This document shows, piece after piece, positions 18,897-27,523 of a DNA stretch of 64,000 nucleotides. A program made the translations under genes and the position numbers. The stretch is from contig JAEWCZ010000024.1 in NCBI GenBank assembly GCA_023390335.1, forward strand, positions 62,001 through 126,000, written 5' to 3'. Source of the DNA: Bacillota bacterium. Lineage in GTDB: Bacteria; Bacillota; Clostridia; Acetivibrionales; DSM-1351. The notes under the pieces were generated by a model. The model did no database searches. It had not been told where the DNA came from and was given only the letters and a program-made list of their open reading frames with translations. How positions within the stretch are numbered: position 1 is the stretch's first letter; every line of letters starts with the position of its first letter.

Positions 18897-19523
18897 TCAG
18901 AAGTCAGAGCAAGGTTTATTTCCAACCATCAGAAATAAAGAATATCTAATCTCTTCTCCAGCAATAATCTTTTCTCCATTAAAAAATACTCTGCTGGATA
19001 TATTTGTGAAACCAATATTAGCTAATAAGTTCTTTAAATAGCCTTGGTTAAATCCATTGTGGCCATTAAAGCCTTTTTCGAGTTTATGAAAAGTTCCATC
19101 GTCTTCAGTGAGTTCAACAATAATCAGATAACCACCATTATTTAATAAACTAAACAGGGTTTTCAGGGTTGTTTCAGTATCCTTAATATGATGAAGAGCC
19201 ATTGATGAGTAGATTACATCAAACTTGCCTATAGTCGGAGTACACTTGCTAATATCCATGTGTAGGGCATTCATATTCTTTACAAAACTATTTTGAATTT
19301 TCTTATTTAAAACATCTATCATACCTTTAGATGTGTCAACAAGAGTAATGTGTTGAAACTTACCATAAAGGTTAAAGCTGACAAGACCTGTTCCACAGCC
19401 AAATTCCAAGGCATTAAAATGACTTTTTAATTGAACAGTCTTACTAATTTCCTCTGCAATAATTTTTGCTCGCTGCGCTCTTCTATGATTATCCCAACTT
19501 GAAGCTTCTACATTAAAGTCCAT
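18897..19523 (-). CDS. Class I SAM-dependent methyltransferase
   Basis: A 208-residue Rossmann methyltransferase. Motif I is LEFGCGTGLVSFNL, the post-I acidic residue is in HITLVDTSKGMIDVL, and motif IV-like FDVIYSSMALHHI follows. The C-terminal segment is less conserved, so the substrate (small molecule more likely than RNA or DNA) cannot be named. GCAGGAGATATA precedes the ATG. It is followed upstream on the same strand by a lipoprotein gene 33 bases away, so both may be cotranscribed. Confidence 0.85.
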   Translation of the reverse strand: MDFNVEASSWDNHRRAQRAKIIAEEISKTVQLKSHFNALEFGCGTGLVSFNLYGKFQHITLVDTSKGMIDVLNKKIQNSFVKNMNALHMDISKCTPTIGKFDVIYSSMALHHIKDTETTLKTLFSLLNNGGYLIIVELTEDDGTFHKLEKGFNGHNGFNQGYLKNLLANIGFTNISSRVFFNGEKIIAGEEIRYSLFLMVGNKPCSDF

Positions 19524-19556
19524 TATATCTCCTGCAAAAAAGTTTTTTAATTGGCA

Positions 19557-20210
19557 TTATTTAGTTTCTTCATAAAATTTACATTTCAATAGAAAAACAT
19601 AATCATATTTCACTATTTCCTTAGTATTTTGATCTGGAGCATTGAAAAACTTATCAGTAAGAGAACTCATAGAATTACTCTTTCTTTGGTCTTGGTAACA
19701 GATATTTGCTAAGGTTATTTCCTTGCTATTTACTGGTATAGTTTTAGAAGTATTTGTTCCCCACATCTTTGAAAATGAAGAATTTTCAGGTGTTTTGAAC
19801 TCTTGGGTTAATTTTGATGTAGCTGATGCTCCACTTTTATTGACAACCAAGGTCCAATTTTGCTTCTTTTTATCGAAATCACTAACTGCTGCAATAATCA
19901 TGCCTTTTTTTCCTGAAGATAATCCCGTAGACAATTTACCAATACTTGTTGTTTTTCTTCCTAACTCATATCTATCTACCCAAACGTCAACCCATTTATA
20001 TTTATTATCAACATTAAAATCAAAAATAAAATATTCATTATTTACAACAGATAAAAGCAGCTTTTCTCTATCTGTAATTTTTATTTCAGATATAAAATTA
20101 GTATTAGTAGTTGTATTGGTAGCTGGTTTGGTGGTATTTTTGGCTGTGCTACAAGATGATAAAGATAATAAAATAATTATAGTAGTTAGAACTAATAAGA
20201 ACTTCCTCAT
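19557..20210 (-). CDS. Hypothetical lipoprotein
   Basis: A 217-residue protein with a lipoprotein signal peptide: a basic start, a hydrophobic run and the lipobox LSSC with Cys20. A Thr/Asn-rich spacer of about 20 residues follows. The rest is a beta-rich extracellular domain without a motif I recognise. GAGGAG lies before the ATG at 20210. It is probably attached to the outer face of the membrane. The neighbouring methyltransferase gives no functional hint. Confidence 0.8.
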   Translation of the reverse strand: MRKFLLVLTTIIILLSLSSCSTAKNTTKPATNTTTNTNFISEIKITDREKLLLSVVNNEYFIFDFNVDNKYKWVDVWVDRYELGRKTTSIGKLSTGLSSGKKGMIIAAVSDFDKKKQNWTLVVNKSGASATSKLTQEFKTPENSSFSKMWGTNTSKTIPVNSKEITLANICYQDQRKSNSMSSLTDKFFNAPDQNTKEIVKYDYVFLLKCKFYEETK

Positions 20211-20304
20211 TCATAAATCTCCTCAAACAAATAGTATTAATTAACTATTAATATTTTACCATATAATTACAATAAACGAGGGTGAATTTTCTTATCAAAA
20301 AGTG

Positions 20305-20333
20305 TTGACATGCGCGGGTTCCCCTGTTATACT
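20305..20333 (+). promoter_or_regulatory. Sigma-A promoter of tRNA-Thr
   Basis: TTGACA and TATACT are separated by exactly 17 bases, about 45 bases before the tRNA-Thr gene. Confidence 0.8.
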
Positions 20334-20378
20334 ATCAAAGTGTTAAGGGCAGTAATGACTGTTCTCAAACACAGAAAC

Positions 20379-20454
20379 GCTGGTGTAGCTCAGCAGGTAG
20401 AGCAGCTGACTTGTAATCAGCAGGTCGGGGGTTCGATTCCGTCCGCCAGCTCCA
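20379..20454 (+). tRNA. tRNA-Thr (TGT)
   Basis: A 76-base cloverleaf with acceptor GCTGGTG paired to CGCCAGC, D-arm AGCTCAGCAGGTAGAGC, anticodon loop CTTGTAA (anticodon TGT), T-arm GGTTCGATTCC, discriminator T and encoded CCA. Confidence 0.95.
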
Positions 20455-20487
20455 AACCCTTCAAAACAACATTTTGAAGGGTTTTTT
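20455..20487 (+). terminator. Terminator of tRNA-Thr
   Basis: A perfect 12-bp inverted repeat (AACCCTTCAAAA and its complement) with a 5-base loop runs into six T's. Confidence 0.88.
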
Positions 20488-20534
20488 CATATCCTTTTCA
20501 TATTCAAAGAATAGTTATACAAAACACACATTAG

Positions 20535-20888
20535 TTAAACACCTTTAGGTAAACTCCTAAAATATATGTGATTGCCGTCTGGATCACAAAAATGCATATT
20601 TTTTGCTCCCCATGGTTGTAATTTTGGAGTATCAATAATATGTATCCCTATATTTAATAATCTTTCATATTCCTCATCTACATCATCAACAGTAAAAGCT
20701 AAACTGATATTTTCATTTTGGTTATTCTTTGCTTTCCCATTATTGTAAACACTCAAGGTAGTACCTTCTGTAATTACAAATTGATGAACTTCGTCCTTAC
20801 AATCCGAAGAAATATCTAATATATTTCTGTAGAAATCAGCAATTTTTACAACGTCATTTGTTTCTATGCAAACTTCTCCTAATTTCAT
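20535..20888 (-). CDS. VOC family (glyoxalase/bleomycin-resistance fold) protein
   Basis: A 117-residue protein with the two beta-alpha-beta-beta-beta modules of the VOC fold: FYRNILDIS in the first half, and AFTVDDVDEEYERLLNIG and FCDPDGNHIYF in the second. Members include glyoxalases, dioxygenases and drug-binding proteins. The metal ligands cannot be assigned with confidence here. AAAGGAGGG precedes the ATG. It is a single gene; the substrate is unknown. Confidence 0.85.
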   Translation of the reverse strand: MKLGEVCIETNDVVKIADFYRNILDISSDCKDEVHQFVITEGTTLSVYNNGKAKNNQNENISLAFTVDDVDEEYERLLNIGIHIIDTPKLQPWGAKNMHFCDPDGNHIYFRSLPKGV

Positions 20889-21377
20889 TTATGACCCTCC
20901 TTTTAAAATAGTGTAAATTTACAGGTATAGTAAGTAAGATTATAACATTTAATCAATTAATTTAATACAATTTTGAATGCAGCATACATAATAACACGAT
21001 AGATATATGAAATACCCATATTTATTTATTTAAAGCAATATATTTTTTAATATTATGTCTATCATTTTAAGAATTCTTAATAATTAAAGAGCTAAATGGT
21101 AAAATATTAGTATTTTATAAAAGAAAATTGTTTATTTTTTGGAAGATTACGTAAACTATCCATGGTTTAAATACATAAAAAACTATAGCTTTTGAAAAAT
21201 TTTATAATATATAATATTAAAAGATAGGAAGGAAATATGAATTAAAACTTACATAATGGCTATAATTATTAAAGGGTGAATTTTATTTCCTCAGGTCAAA
21301 AGTGGTAACCGGTTGGGTTAGTTACACCTACATAGCGGGGCTGAGACTATTTTCCATGTTAGTAAATTTTAATAACA
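20889..21377. other. Long AT-rich intergenic region with one GC-rich island
   Basis: No coding frame is convincing. Most of the region is AT-rich. At about 21290-21350 there is a GC-richer island containing GTGGTAAC facing GTTACAC (a bulged hairpin) followed by GCGGGGCTGAGAC. It may be a structured RNA or a remnant. It is upstream of the rho promoter, so it is not part of the main rho leader. Confidence 0.4.
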
Positions 21378-21406
21378 TTGACATGTATTTACACTTTTGA
21401 TATAAT
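21378..21406 (+). promoter_or_regulatory. Consensus sigma-A promoter of rho
   Basis: TTGACA and TATAAT are both perfect, with a 17-base spacer. They give a leader of about 130 bases before the rho start at 21545. Confidence 0.8.
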
Positions 21407-21544
21407 GATTTTTGTGGGATATTCAAAAATTCTCCTCTAGAAAACGGAAGAAATAGTTTGATTTTCTATAAAGATTTTCGTGAAAATATTTTCCTTACTT
21501 TTTTAATGGTCTAAATAGTAAAAGATTTTATAAGGTGGTGAATT

Positions 21545-23608
21545 ATGGACCAAATTAATTTACAGTCAAAAACGTTAGAAGATTTGAGATATATTGCAAA
21601 AATGCTGGGGATGAAAAATATATCCAAATATAAGAAGAGTGAGTTGGTAGAACTGCTTAGTGAAAACTCCGAAAAACTTAAATCTGATGATATTGTGGAA
21701 GAGGTTGTTTCTAAAGAAAAGGCTGAACCAGCTGCGAATACAATAGAAACTCAAACAAGCGAGGAAAGGTCCAAAGAAGTTTCAGAGGAGGTTCCTGTCT
21801 TAAGAAAATCCCGTAGAGGAAGGCCGAGCAAGGCATCGAAATCAATGGACAAGCCGGAAAACACCGGTGAATCAGATTTTCTTACTAATATTACAGGGCA
21901 GGATAATCAGGGTAATAGTCCGAATTCCTTATCAGAACAAAATGACAAACCAGACAGGTTGTCTGACACATTAAAGCATCTTGAAACAAAAAATATCGAC
22001 AAAAAGCCTCATGGAAGAGGACGTAAAAAGGAAGTTCAAGCTTCTAGCGAAGCGCTGATTACTGAAAGTAAAGTATTATTAGACACATCAAACACATCAG
22101 AAGTATCAGCACAAGACAAAGGAATCAATTCTGCAGATAGCATACCACATAGAAAAAACAGCAGATTAAAACCGGAGCAAACGATAGAACAGCCCAAGAA
22201 TATTTCTGATGAGAAGGCACCTGTAAAAGTTGATTCAAAACCTCAGATATACAAAAAGGACGACCAGCCTTCGGCAAGACAGGATAACAGACAGCCACAT
22301 AGACAAAACCGACAGTTTACAAACACAAACGGCAAGCCTGATAATCAATCAGAACCTCAGCGCGCGCCATTAAATCAGCAAGCACAGCAGGTTCAACCTC
22401 AGCAACCGGTACCATCCCAGCCTCAGGTTATTTCACCTCAAATACAACAACCGCAAGGTAGTGAAAAAATTGAAAGTGATGATCCTGTAGAAGGAGTTCT
22501 TGAAGTTTTACCAGACGGTTATGGTTTTTTAAGAAGTGAAAACTATCTTTCAGGTCCTAAAGATGTTTACGTTTCACCGTCACAAATAAGGCGTTTTGGC
22601 CTAAAAACTGGTGATAAGCTTAGGGGAAAAGGTAGGATTCCAAAAGAAGGGGAAAAATTTCAGGCACTTTTATATGTACAGTCTATTAACGGAGACACTC
22701 CTGATGTTGCATCCAAGAGAGTTGCGTTTGAGTACTTAACGCCTATATACCCTGATAACAGAATAACCCTTGAAACTTCACCAAGAGAATTTTCAACAAG
22801 GCTTATCGATCTTATAGCTCCAATTGGAAAAGGCCAGAGAGGAATGATAGTATCACCTCCGAAAGCTGGTAAGACAATACTTCTAAAGAAAATTGCAAAC
22901 GCAATTACAATTAACTACCCCGAAGCGGAATTAATTGTACTGCTTATTGACGAAAGACCTGAAGAAGTAACTGATATGCAGCGTTCTATAAAGGGCGAGG
23001 TAATTTATTCTACTTTTGACGAGGTTCCGGAACATCATATAAAGGTTGCAGAAATGGTTTTGGAAAGAGCTCAGCGTCTTGTAGAACAAAAGAAGGATGT
23101 AGTTATTCTTCTGGATAGTATAACAAGGCTAGCAAGGGCATATAACCTTACTATTCCTCCAACAGGTAGAACATTATCCGGCGGTTTAGATCCAGGTGCA
23201 CTTCATAAGCCAAAAAGATTTTTCGGAGCAGCAAGAAATATCGAACATGGCGGCAGCTTGACAATTATGGCAACTGCGCTCATTGAAACGGGAAGCAGAA
23301 TGGATGATGTTATCTTTGAAGAATTCAAAGGAACAGGAAACATGGAACTTCATCTGGATAGGAAGCTATCCGAAAAGAGAATCTTCCCTGCAATCGATAT
23401 TAATAAGTCGGGAACCAGACGTGAGGAGCTTCTTCTCAGCCAAAAAGAGCTTGAAAGTGTCTGGGCTATAAGGAAAGCAATGAGTAATATGGGAACGGCA
23501 GAGGTTACTGAGATTTTAATAAATAAACTTATGCAGACCAGAACAAACGATGATTTTGTAAATAGTATTAAAATATCTTTTTTAGATAAGAATTCGCAGG
23601 ATAGATAG
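21545..23608 (+). CDS. rho: Transcription termination factor Rho with long Q/N-rich insert
   Basis: A 687-residue Rho, much longer than the usual 420. Residues 1-40 form the SAP-like N-terminal helix bundle (LEDLRYIAKMLGMKNISKY). Residues about 50-308 are a low-complexity, hydrophilic insert that becomes Gln/Pro/Asn-rich near 260-306. The cold-shock RNA-binding domain follows (about 312-385, YGFLRSENY), then the RecA-type motor with Walker A PPKAGKT (438-444), Walker B VVILLDSITRLARAYN, and the Q/R-loop region. All motor motifs are intact, so it should be an active RNA translocase. AAGGTGG precedes the ATG. rho-rpmE-yqhQ-prmC is a common Firmicute order. Confidence 0.96.
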   Translation: MDQINLQSKTLEDLRYIAKMLGMKNISKYKKSELVELLSENSEKLKSDDIVEEVVSKEKAEPAANTIETQTSEERSKEVSEEVPVLRKSRRGRPSKASKSMDKPENTGESDFLTNITGQDNQGNSPNSLSEQNDKPDRLSDTLKHLETKNIDKKPHGRGRKKEVQASSEALITESKVLLDTSNTSEVSAQDKGINSADSIPHRKNSRLKPEQTIEQPKNISDEKAPVKVDSKPQIYKKDDQPSARQDNRQPHRQNRQFTNTNGKPDNQSEPQRAPLNQQAQQVQPQQPVPSQPQVISPQIQQPQGSEKIESDDPVEGVLEVLPDGYGFLRSENYLSGPKDVYVSPSQIRRFGLKTGDKLRGKGRIPKEGEKFQALLYVQSINGDTPDVASKRVAFEYLTPIYPDNRITLETSPREFSTRLIDLIAPIGKGQRGMIVSPPKAGKTILLKKIANAITINYPEAELIVLLIDERPEEVTDMQRSIKGEVIYSTFDEVPEHHIKVAEMVLERAQRLVEQKKDVVILLDSITRLARAYNLTIPPTGRTLSGGLDPGALHKPKRFFGAARNIEHGGSLTIMATALIETGSRMDDVIFEEFKGTGNMELHLDRKLSEKRIFPAIDINKSGTRREELLLSQKELESVWAIRKAMSNMGTAEVTEILINKLMQTRTNDDFVNSIKISFLDKNSQDR

Positions 23609-23792
23609 TAATCCAAAACATGGTACTTATTGTAAGTGCTAAAAAAGGTATTGCGGTGTATTTGTTTTTGTGTTAAAATATCACTTGCCTCTTTAATAAG
23701 CAACTAAGTACATTTTATGTACGTTGAATATATAATAATAATGCTGTTCATTGAGGACATTGCAATTATGTTTTGAAAGAAGGTGAAAAGCA

Positions 23793-24002
23793 ATGAAAGA
23801 AGGAATTCATCCAGAATATTCTGAAGCAGTAGTAAAGTGTGCATGCGGCGAGACTTTTACAACTGGTTCTACAAAGAAAGCCCTTCACGTTGAAATTTGT
23901 TCAAAGTGTCATCCTTTTTATACAGGAAGACAGAAGCTCATTGATACCGGTGGACGTGTTGATAAGTTTAAGAAGAAATACGGTATTGTTGATAACGCAT
24001 AA
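23793..24002 (+). CDS. rpmE: Ribosomal protein bL31 (zinc form)
   Basis: A 69-residue bL31 with the four-Cys zinc site Cys16, Cys18, Cys36 and Cys39, which marks the zinc-dependent C+ type. It bridges the subunits of the 70S ribosome. AGAAGGTGAA precedes the ATG. A terminator follows directly. Confidence 0.97.
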   Translation: MKEGIHPEYSEAVVKCACGETFTTGSTKKALHVEICSKCHPFYTGRQKLIDTGGRVDKFKKKYGIVDNA

Positions 24003-24014
24003 TGAAGGTATTAT

Positions 24015-24047
24015 AAAGACTGGGAATGTTTTTTCCCGGTCTTTTGT
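24015..24047 (+). terminator. Terminator of rpmE
   Basis: AAAGACTGGGAA pairs with TTCCCGGTCTTT over a 6-base loop and is followed by a T-rich tail. Confidence 0.85.
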
Positions 24048-24164
24048 TTCATATCTGTAAACAAATTGTTATTAATCTTTCCATTTAGTAATATTCGAGT
24101 TATAATCTTTTTTAAGGGTTAAGTCTTAATTTTATCAACTCTGTTTGTAAATATAGGAGGAAAA

Positions 24165-25091
24165 ATGAAAAAAACGACGATTGGTGGTCAAGCCTTACTT
24201 GAAGGTCTGCTCATGATAGGGCCGGAGTACAGGGCTACAGCAATTAGGAAGCCGGATGGAGAGATAATTGTTGAAAAACATCCGCAAAAGCCAAAAGGCA
24301 AGCTATCCAAGATTCCAATAATAAGAGGTGCTGTAAATTTATTCTCTCAGATGGTAATAGGGGTTAAAGCTCTTATGTACTCTGCGGAATTTATAGATAT
24401 TGAAGATGATGATAAAAGCAATGAGCCTTCAAAAATTGAGCAATTTCTTGAAAGGAAATTTGGAGATAAGATAACAGATATAGCAATATATTTTTCAGTA
24501 GTGCTCTCCATTTTTATAAGTGTAGGACTATTTATACTGCTTCCAAACCTGATTGCAGGCTTTATACCTGTAAAGGGAGTAATATTTAAGAACCTTGTAG
24601 AAGGAGCTCTTAGAGTTGGTATATTTATAGGTTATCTGGCTCTTGTTTCACTCCTTAAAGATATGAAAAGGGTGTGGGAGTATCACGGTGCAGAGCATAA
24701 GACGATACATTGTTATGAGCATGGTGACGAGCTTACGGTTGAAAATGTAAGAAAATATACTACAAAGCATCCAAGGTGTGGCACATCACTGTTTTTTACC
24801 ATAATGATAATCAGTATTTTAATATTTTCATTTACGGGATGGCATAATATATTTATAAATGCAGGAATCAGAATTCTACTTGTGCCTGTAGTAGCGGGAG
24901 TATCACTTGAACTTATAAAATTTGCGGTAAGACATAATAACTGGTTGTTCAAGGTGTTTAGCGCACCTGGTCTAATGTTTCAGAAGTTTACTACAAGAGA
25001 GCCTGATGACAGTCAGATTGAAGTAGCAATAGCCGCTTTCAATGAAGTTATACCAAACACTGACGTCAGTGATGATTGGGGAAAAGACTAA
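24165..25091 (+). CDS. DUF1385 (YqhQ-type) membrane protein
   Basis: A 308-residue DUF1385 protein. It starts with TTIGGQALLEGLLMIGP, has two hydrophobic segments near 110-135 and 145-165, the conserved WEYHGAEHKTIHCYEHGDELTVENV stretch with several potential metal-binding His, Cys and Glu residues (written in parts: YHGAEHKTIHCYE about 174-186), and two further helices near 205-225 and 230-250. The family is described as a predicted metal-dependent membrane enzyme without known reaction. It lies 18 bases before prmC and belongs to the rpmE-prmC block. AGGAGG precedes the ATG. Confidence 0.88.
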   Translation: MKKTTIGGQALLEGLLMIGPEYRATAIRKPDGEIIVEKHPQKPKGKLSKIPIIRGAVNLFSQMVIGVKALMYSAEFIDIEDDDKSNEPSKIEQFLERKFGDKITDIAIYFSVVLSIFISVGLFILLPNLIAGFIPVKGVIFKNLVEGALRVGIFIGYLALVSLLKDMKRVWEYHGAEHKTIHCYEHGDELTVENVRKYTTKHPRCGTSLFFTIMIISILIFSFTGWHNIFINAGIRILLVPVVAGVSLELIKFAVRHNNWLFKVFSAPGLMFQKFTTREPDDSQIEVAIAAFNEVIPNTDVSDDWGKD

Positions 25092-25109
25092 AAAATATTA
25101 CGGTGAAAT

Positions 25110-25994
25110 ATGAATATAAATGAATTTATACATTATGCAGAAGATATATTAAAAAATGCTAATATAGAGACCCCGGTGCAAGAAGCCGGGGTCATGCTTT
25201 GTCAAGTGATTAAATGCGGAAGAGCATATCTATTCGCCCATAGCGACAGGGAATTGAGTCCTGATGAAAAGTCAAAGCTTGAGCATATGCTAGCTCAACG
25301 CGCTAAGAATATTCCATTGCAATATATCATAGGTGATACTGAATTTATGTCATTAAGGTTTATGGTAACCTCTGCGGTGCTTATACCAAGACAAGACACT
25401 GAAATTTTAGTGGAAAAGGTTATTGAGCTGGCGAAAAAGCAAGTATTTGACAAACAGTACGAGGGTAGTAAAGAAAGACTAAGTGTCTTGGACATGTGTA
25501 CAGGTTCAGGCTGTATAGCCGTGAGCATCGCTCATTTTTGCCCTGAGTGCAGCGTTGTAGCTTGCGATATTTCAGAAGAAGCAATTAAGGTAGCAACAGC
25601 TAACAGTGAGTTAAATGGTGTCCAAAACAGAGTAAAGTTTTTTAACGGAGATTTGTTTGAATCAATTAAATACAATCAGAAATTCGATATTATAGTGAGT
25701 AATCCACCCTATATAGAAACTGAAACAATTGCAGGGCTTCAGAAGGAAGTACGCAGTTATGAACCGGGTATAGCTCTTGACGGCGGTGCAGACGGACTTG
25801 ATTTTTATAAAAAAATCACAGCCAAAGCCCCTGAATATCTTAATTCTCTTGGGTGGTTAGCCTTTGAAATCGGGTATAATCAAGGGGAAAAGGTATCTGC
25901 ACTTATGAAAGAGTCCTTTAATAATATACAGGTTTTAAAGGACTACAGTGGAAATGACAGAGTAGTAGTAGGTCAGTTATCGGACGGACGTTAA
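25110..25994 (+). CDS. prmC: Release factor glutamine methyltransferase
   Basis: A 294-residue PrmC/HemK. An N-terminal helical release-factor binding domain (1-90) precedes a Rossmann methyltransferase domain with VLDMCTGSGCIAVSIA (SAM binding) and the NPPY motif in IIVSNPPYIE that holds the target glutamine. It methylates the GGQ motif of release factors 1 and 2. The stop overlaps that of the convergent YtvI-like gene by four bases. Confidence 0.95.
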   Translation: MNINEFIHYAEDILKNANIETPVQEAGVMLCQVIKCGRAYLFAHSDRELSPDEKSKLEHMLAQRAKNIPLQYIIGDTEFMSLRFMVTSAVLIPRQDTEILVEKVIELAKKQVFDKQYEGSKERLSVLDMCTGSGCIAVSIAHFCPECSVVACDISEEAIKVATANSELNGVQNRVKFFNGDLFESIKYNQKFDIIVSNPPYIETETIAGLQKEVRSYEPGIALDGGADGLDFYKKITAKAPEYLNSLGWLAFEIGYNQGEKVSALMKESFNNIQVLKDYSGNDRVVVGQLSDGR

Positions 25995-27052
25995 TCGTTC
26001 CATAACCTCACCGTTCCGGAATCTTGGAGTTTTTTTACCACAATTATGCTTATAGGGCCCACAAACATTCCTATTATTCCGAAGAATTTAAGCCCTATGT
26101 ACATTGCAAGGAGTGTTACCAGCGGGTGCAGGCCTATCTGGCTGCCTACGATCTTAGGTTCCATTATCTGTCTGATAAGTATACCAAGAATATATATTAT
26201 GGCTAGTCCAAAAGCAAGAGTCATATCTCCTGAAATTAAAGTATATAAAATCCAGGGCACCATTACGACTCCTGTACCCATGATTGGAATTGCATCGGAT
26301 AGCCCAACTATTAACGCTATAAGAAATGCATAATTTACATTTAAAATAAACAAGCCTATGCTTACTTCAATGAAAGTAAAGCCCATAAGAATAAGTATAG
26401 CTTTAAAGTAACCTAGAAGTGCTTTAAAGGTATCTTTTTTCAAACTGACTATATTTTTTCTCCAGGAAAAGGGTAACTGCCTGTAAAAAAAGGACGAAAT
26501 AGATTTCCTGTCACTACTTATAAAATACGTACCCAGAATTGTTACAATTGTAAAAACCGTCAATCTCGGAATGGAGGTCACAGTATTTATTACATACTGA
26601 ATAACTGATGTTATCATAAATCCGATTTGTTGAGAGAAGGATTCAAGATTTTTGGTTATAGTAACAGTCACCTGATCTGGAAGTCCATTATAAAATAAGG
26701 TTGCCTTGTCTATTAAACCATTTATTTTAATTGAAATATCACTGGAGTATATGGTGAGGTTGCCTTGTAGTATAGTTAATTCATTATATATTTTTATAAT
26801 CCCTGCGGTTAAGGCAAATCCAAGTACAGACATTGTAAACAACAGTGAAATTGCCGCAGCAGCCTTTCTCGAAATCTTAAATCTCAGTAGCAGCTTTATA
26901 ACCGGCTCATTAATATAGGAAACTATCAGTGCTATGACGAATGGAGCTAAAAATGGTAAAAGGTATGTAATAGAAAGATAAATTACCGCAAATATAAATA
27001 AAATCAATAATATCTTTTTAATTGCAGATTGATACTTATTCCATAAATCCAT
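25991..27052 (-). CDS. ytvI: YtvI-like sporulation AI-2E-family transporter
   Basis: A 353-residue polytopic membrane protein of the AI-2E/PerM family with eight predicted helices and the loop PFLAPFVIALIVSYINEPVIK. It most resembles the sporulation protein YtvI. The start is set at the ATG at 27052, with AAGGGG eight bases before it. A longer frame to 27127 would begin inside the -35 box of a promoter found here, so it is rejected. Substrate unknown. Confidence 0.83.
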   Translation of the reverse strand: MDLWNKYQSAIKKILLILFIFAVIYLSITYLLPFLAPFVIALIVSYINEPVIKLLLRFKISRKAAAAISLLFTMSVLGFALTAGIIKIYNELTILQGNLTIYSSDISIKINGLIDKATLFYNGLPDQVTVTITKNLESFSQQIGFMITSVIQYVINTVTSIPRLTVFTIVTILGTYFISSDRKSISSFFYRQLPFSWRKNIVSLKKDTFKALLGYFKAILILMGFTFIEVSIGLFILNVNYAFLIALIVGLSDAIPIMGTGVVMVPWILYTLISGDMTLAFGLAIIYILGILIRQIMEPKIVGSQIGLHPLVTLLAMYIGLKFFGIIGMFVGPISIIVVKKLQDSGTVRLWND

Positions 27053-27098
27053 ACTAAAACCCCTTACATTTTTACGAATACTTATAATTAATTTATAC

Positions 27099-27127
27099 AT
27101 TATAATAATACAAAAGTACATATTCAA
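27099..27127 (-). promoter_or_regulatory. Sigma-A type promoter of the ytvI-like gene
   Basis: On the minus strand TTGAAT (27127-27122) and TATAAT (27104-27099) are 17 bases apart, giving a leader of about 40 bases to the ATG at 27052. Confidence 0.65.
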
Positions 27128-27523
27128 TTTTATTTTTCAGGGAAATACAATTAATACAAAAAACTCTCCTTTAAAGGGAATTAGGAACACTATTAGAAGC
27201 ATTCTACAATTTTTGTATACAATACACAGGTGTAACTTATGGAAGTGCCTTAAATATGGGCTTTTAATTCTCTAAATACAAAAAAATATGTAATTTGATA
27301 AACGGAAGACATTGCAGGAGAATAAGAGACAAAAGCGATAATTGAATATTTTTTTTACCAAATAGAGAGATTGACTAAAGGAGTATTTATAAATTATCAT
27401 GGATAAGGGAATTAGTCAGACTTTATTATTTTTTTGTCTTTTTTGAATTTTCATTATGGTTCTTAGTAATGGAATTCTTAAAAATATGAGGGTTAAAATT
27501 ACATTTTGAAAGGAGAATAAGCT
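27128..27523. other. Intergenic region upstream of the ech operon
   Basis: No gene is seen. A promoter-like pair TTGACT (27371) and TATCAT (27395) with 18-base spacing could drive the hydrogenase operon, leaving a leader of about 115 bases. A GTATAC palindrome lies near 27215. Nothing else stands out. Confidence 0.35.

Noticed and set aside
21325..21350. TPP riboswitch because of GGGGCTGAGA
   Set aside because: The rest of the THI element, such as the ACCTGAT and TAATACCAGCG parts, is absent, and the segment lies upstream of the rho promoter.
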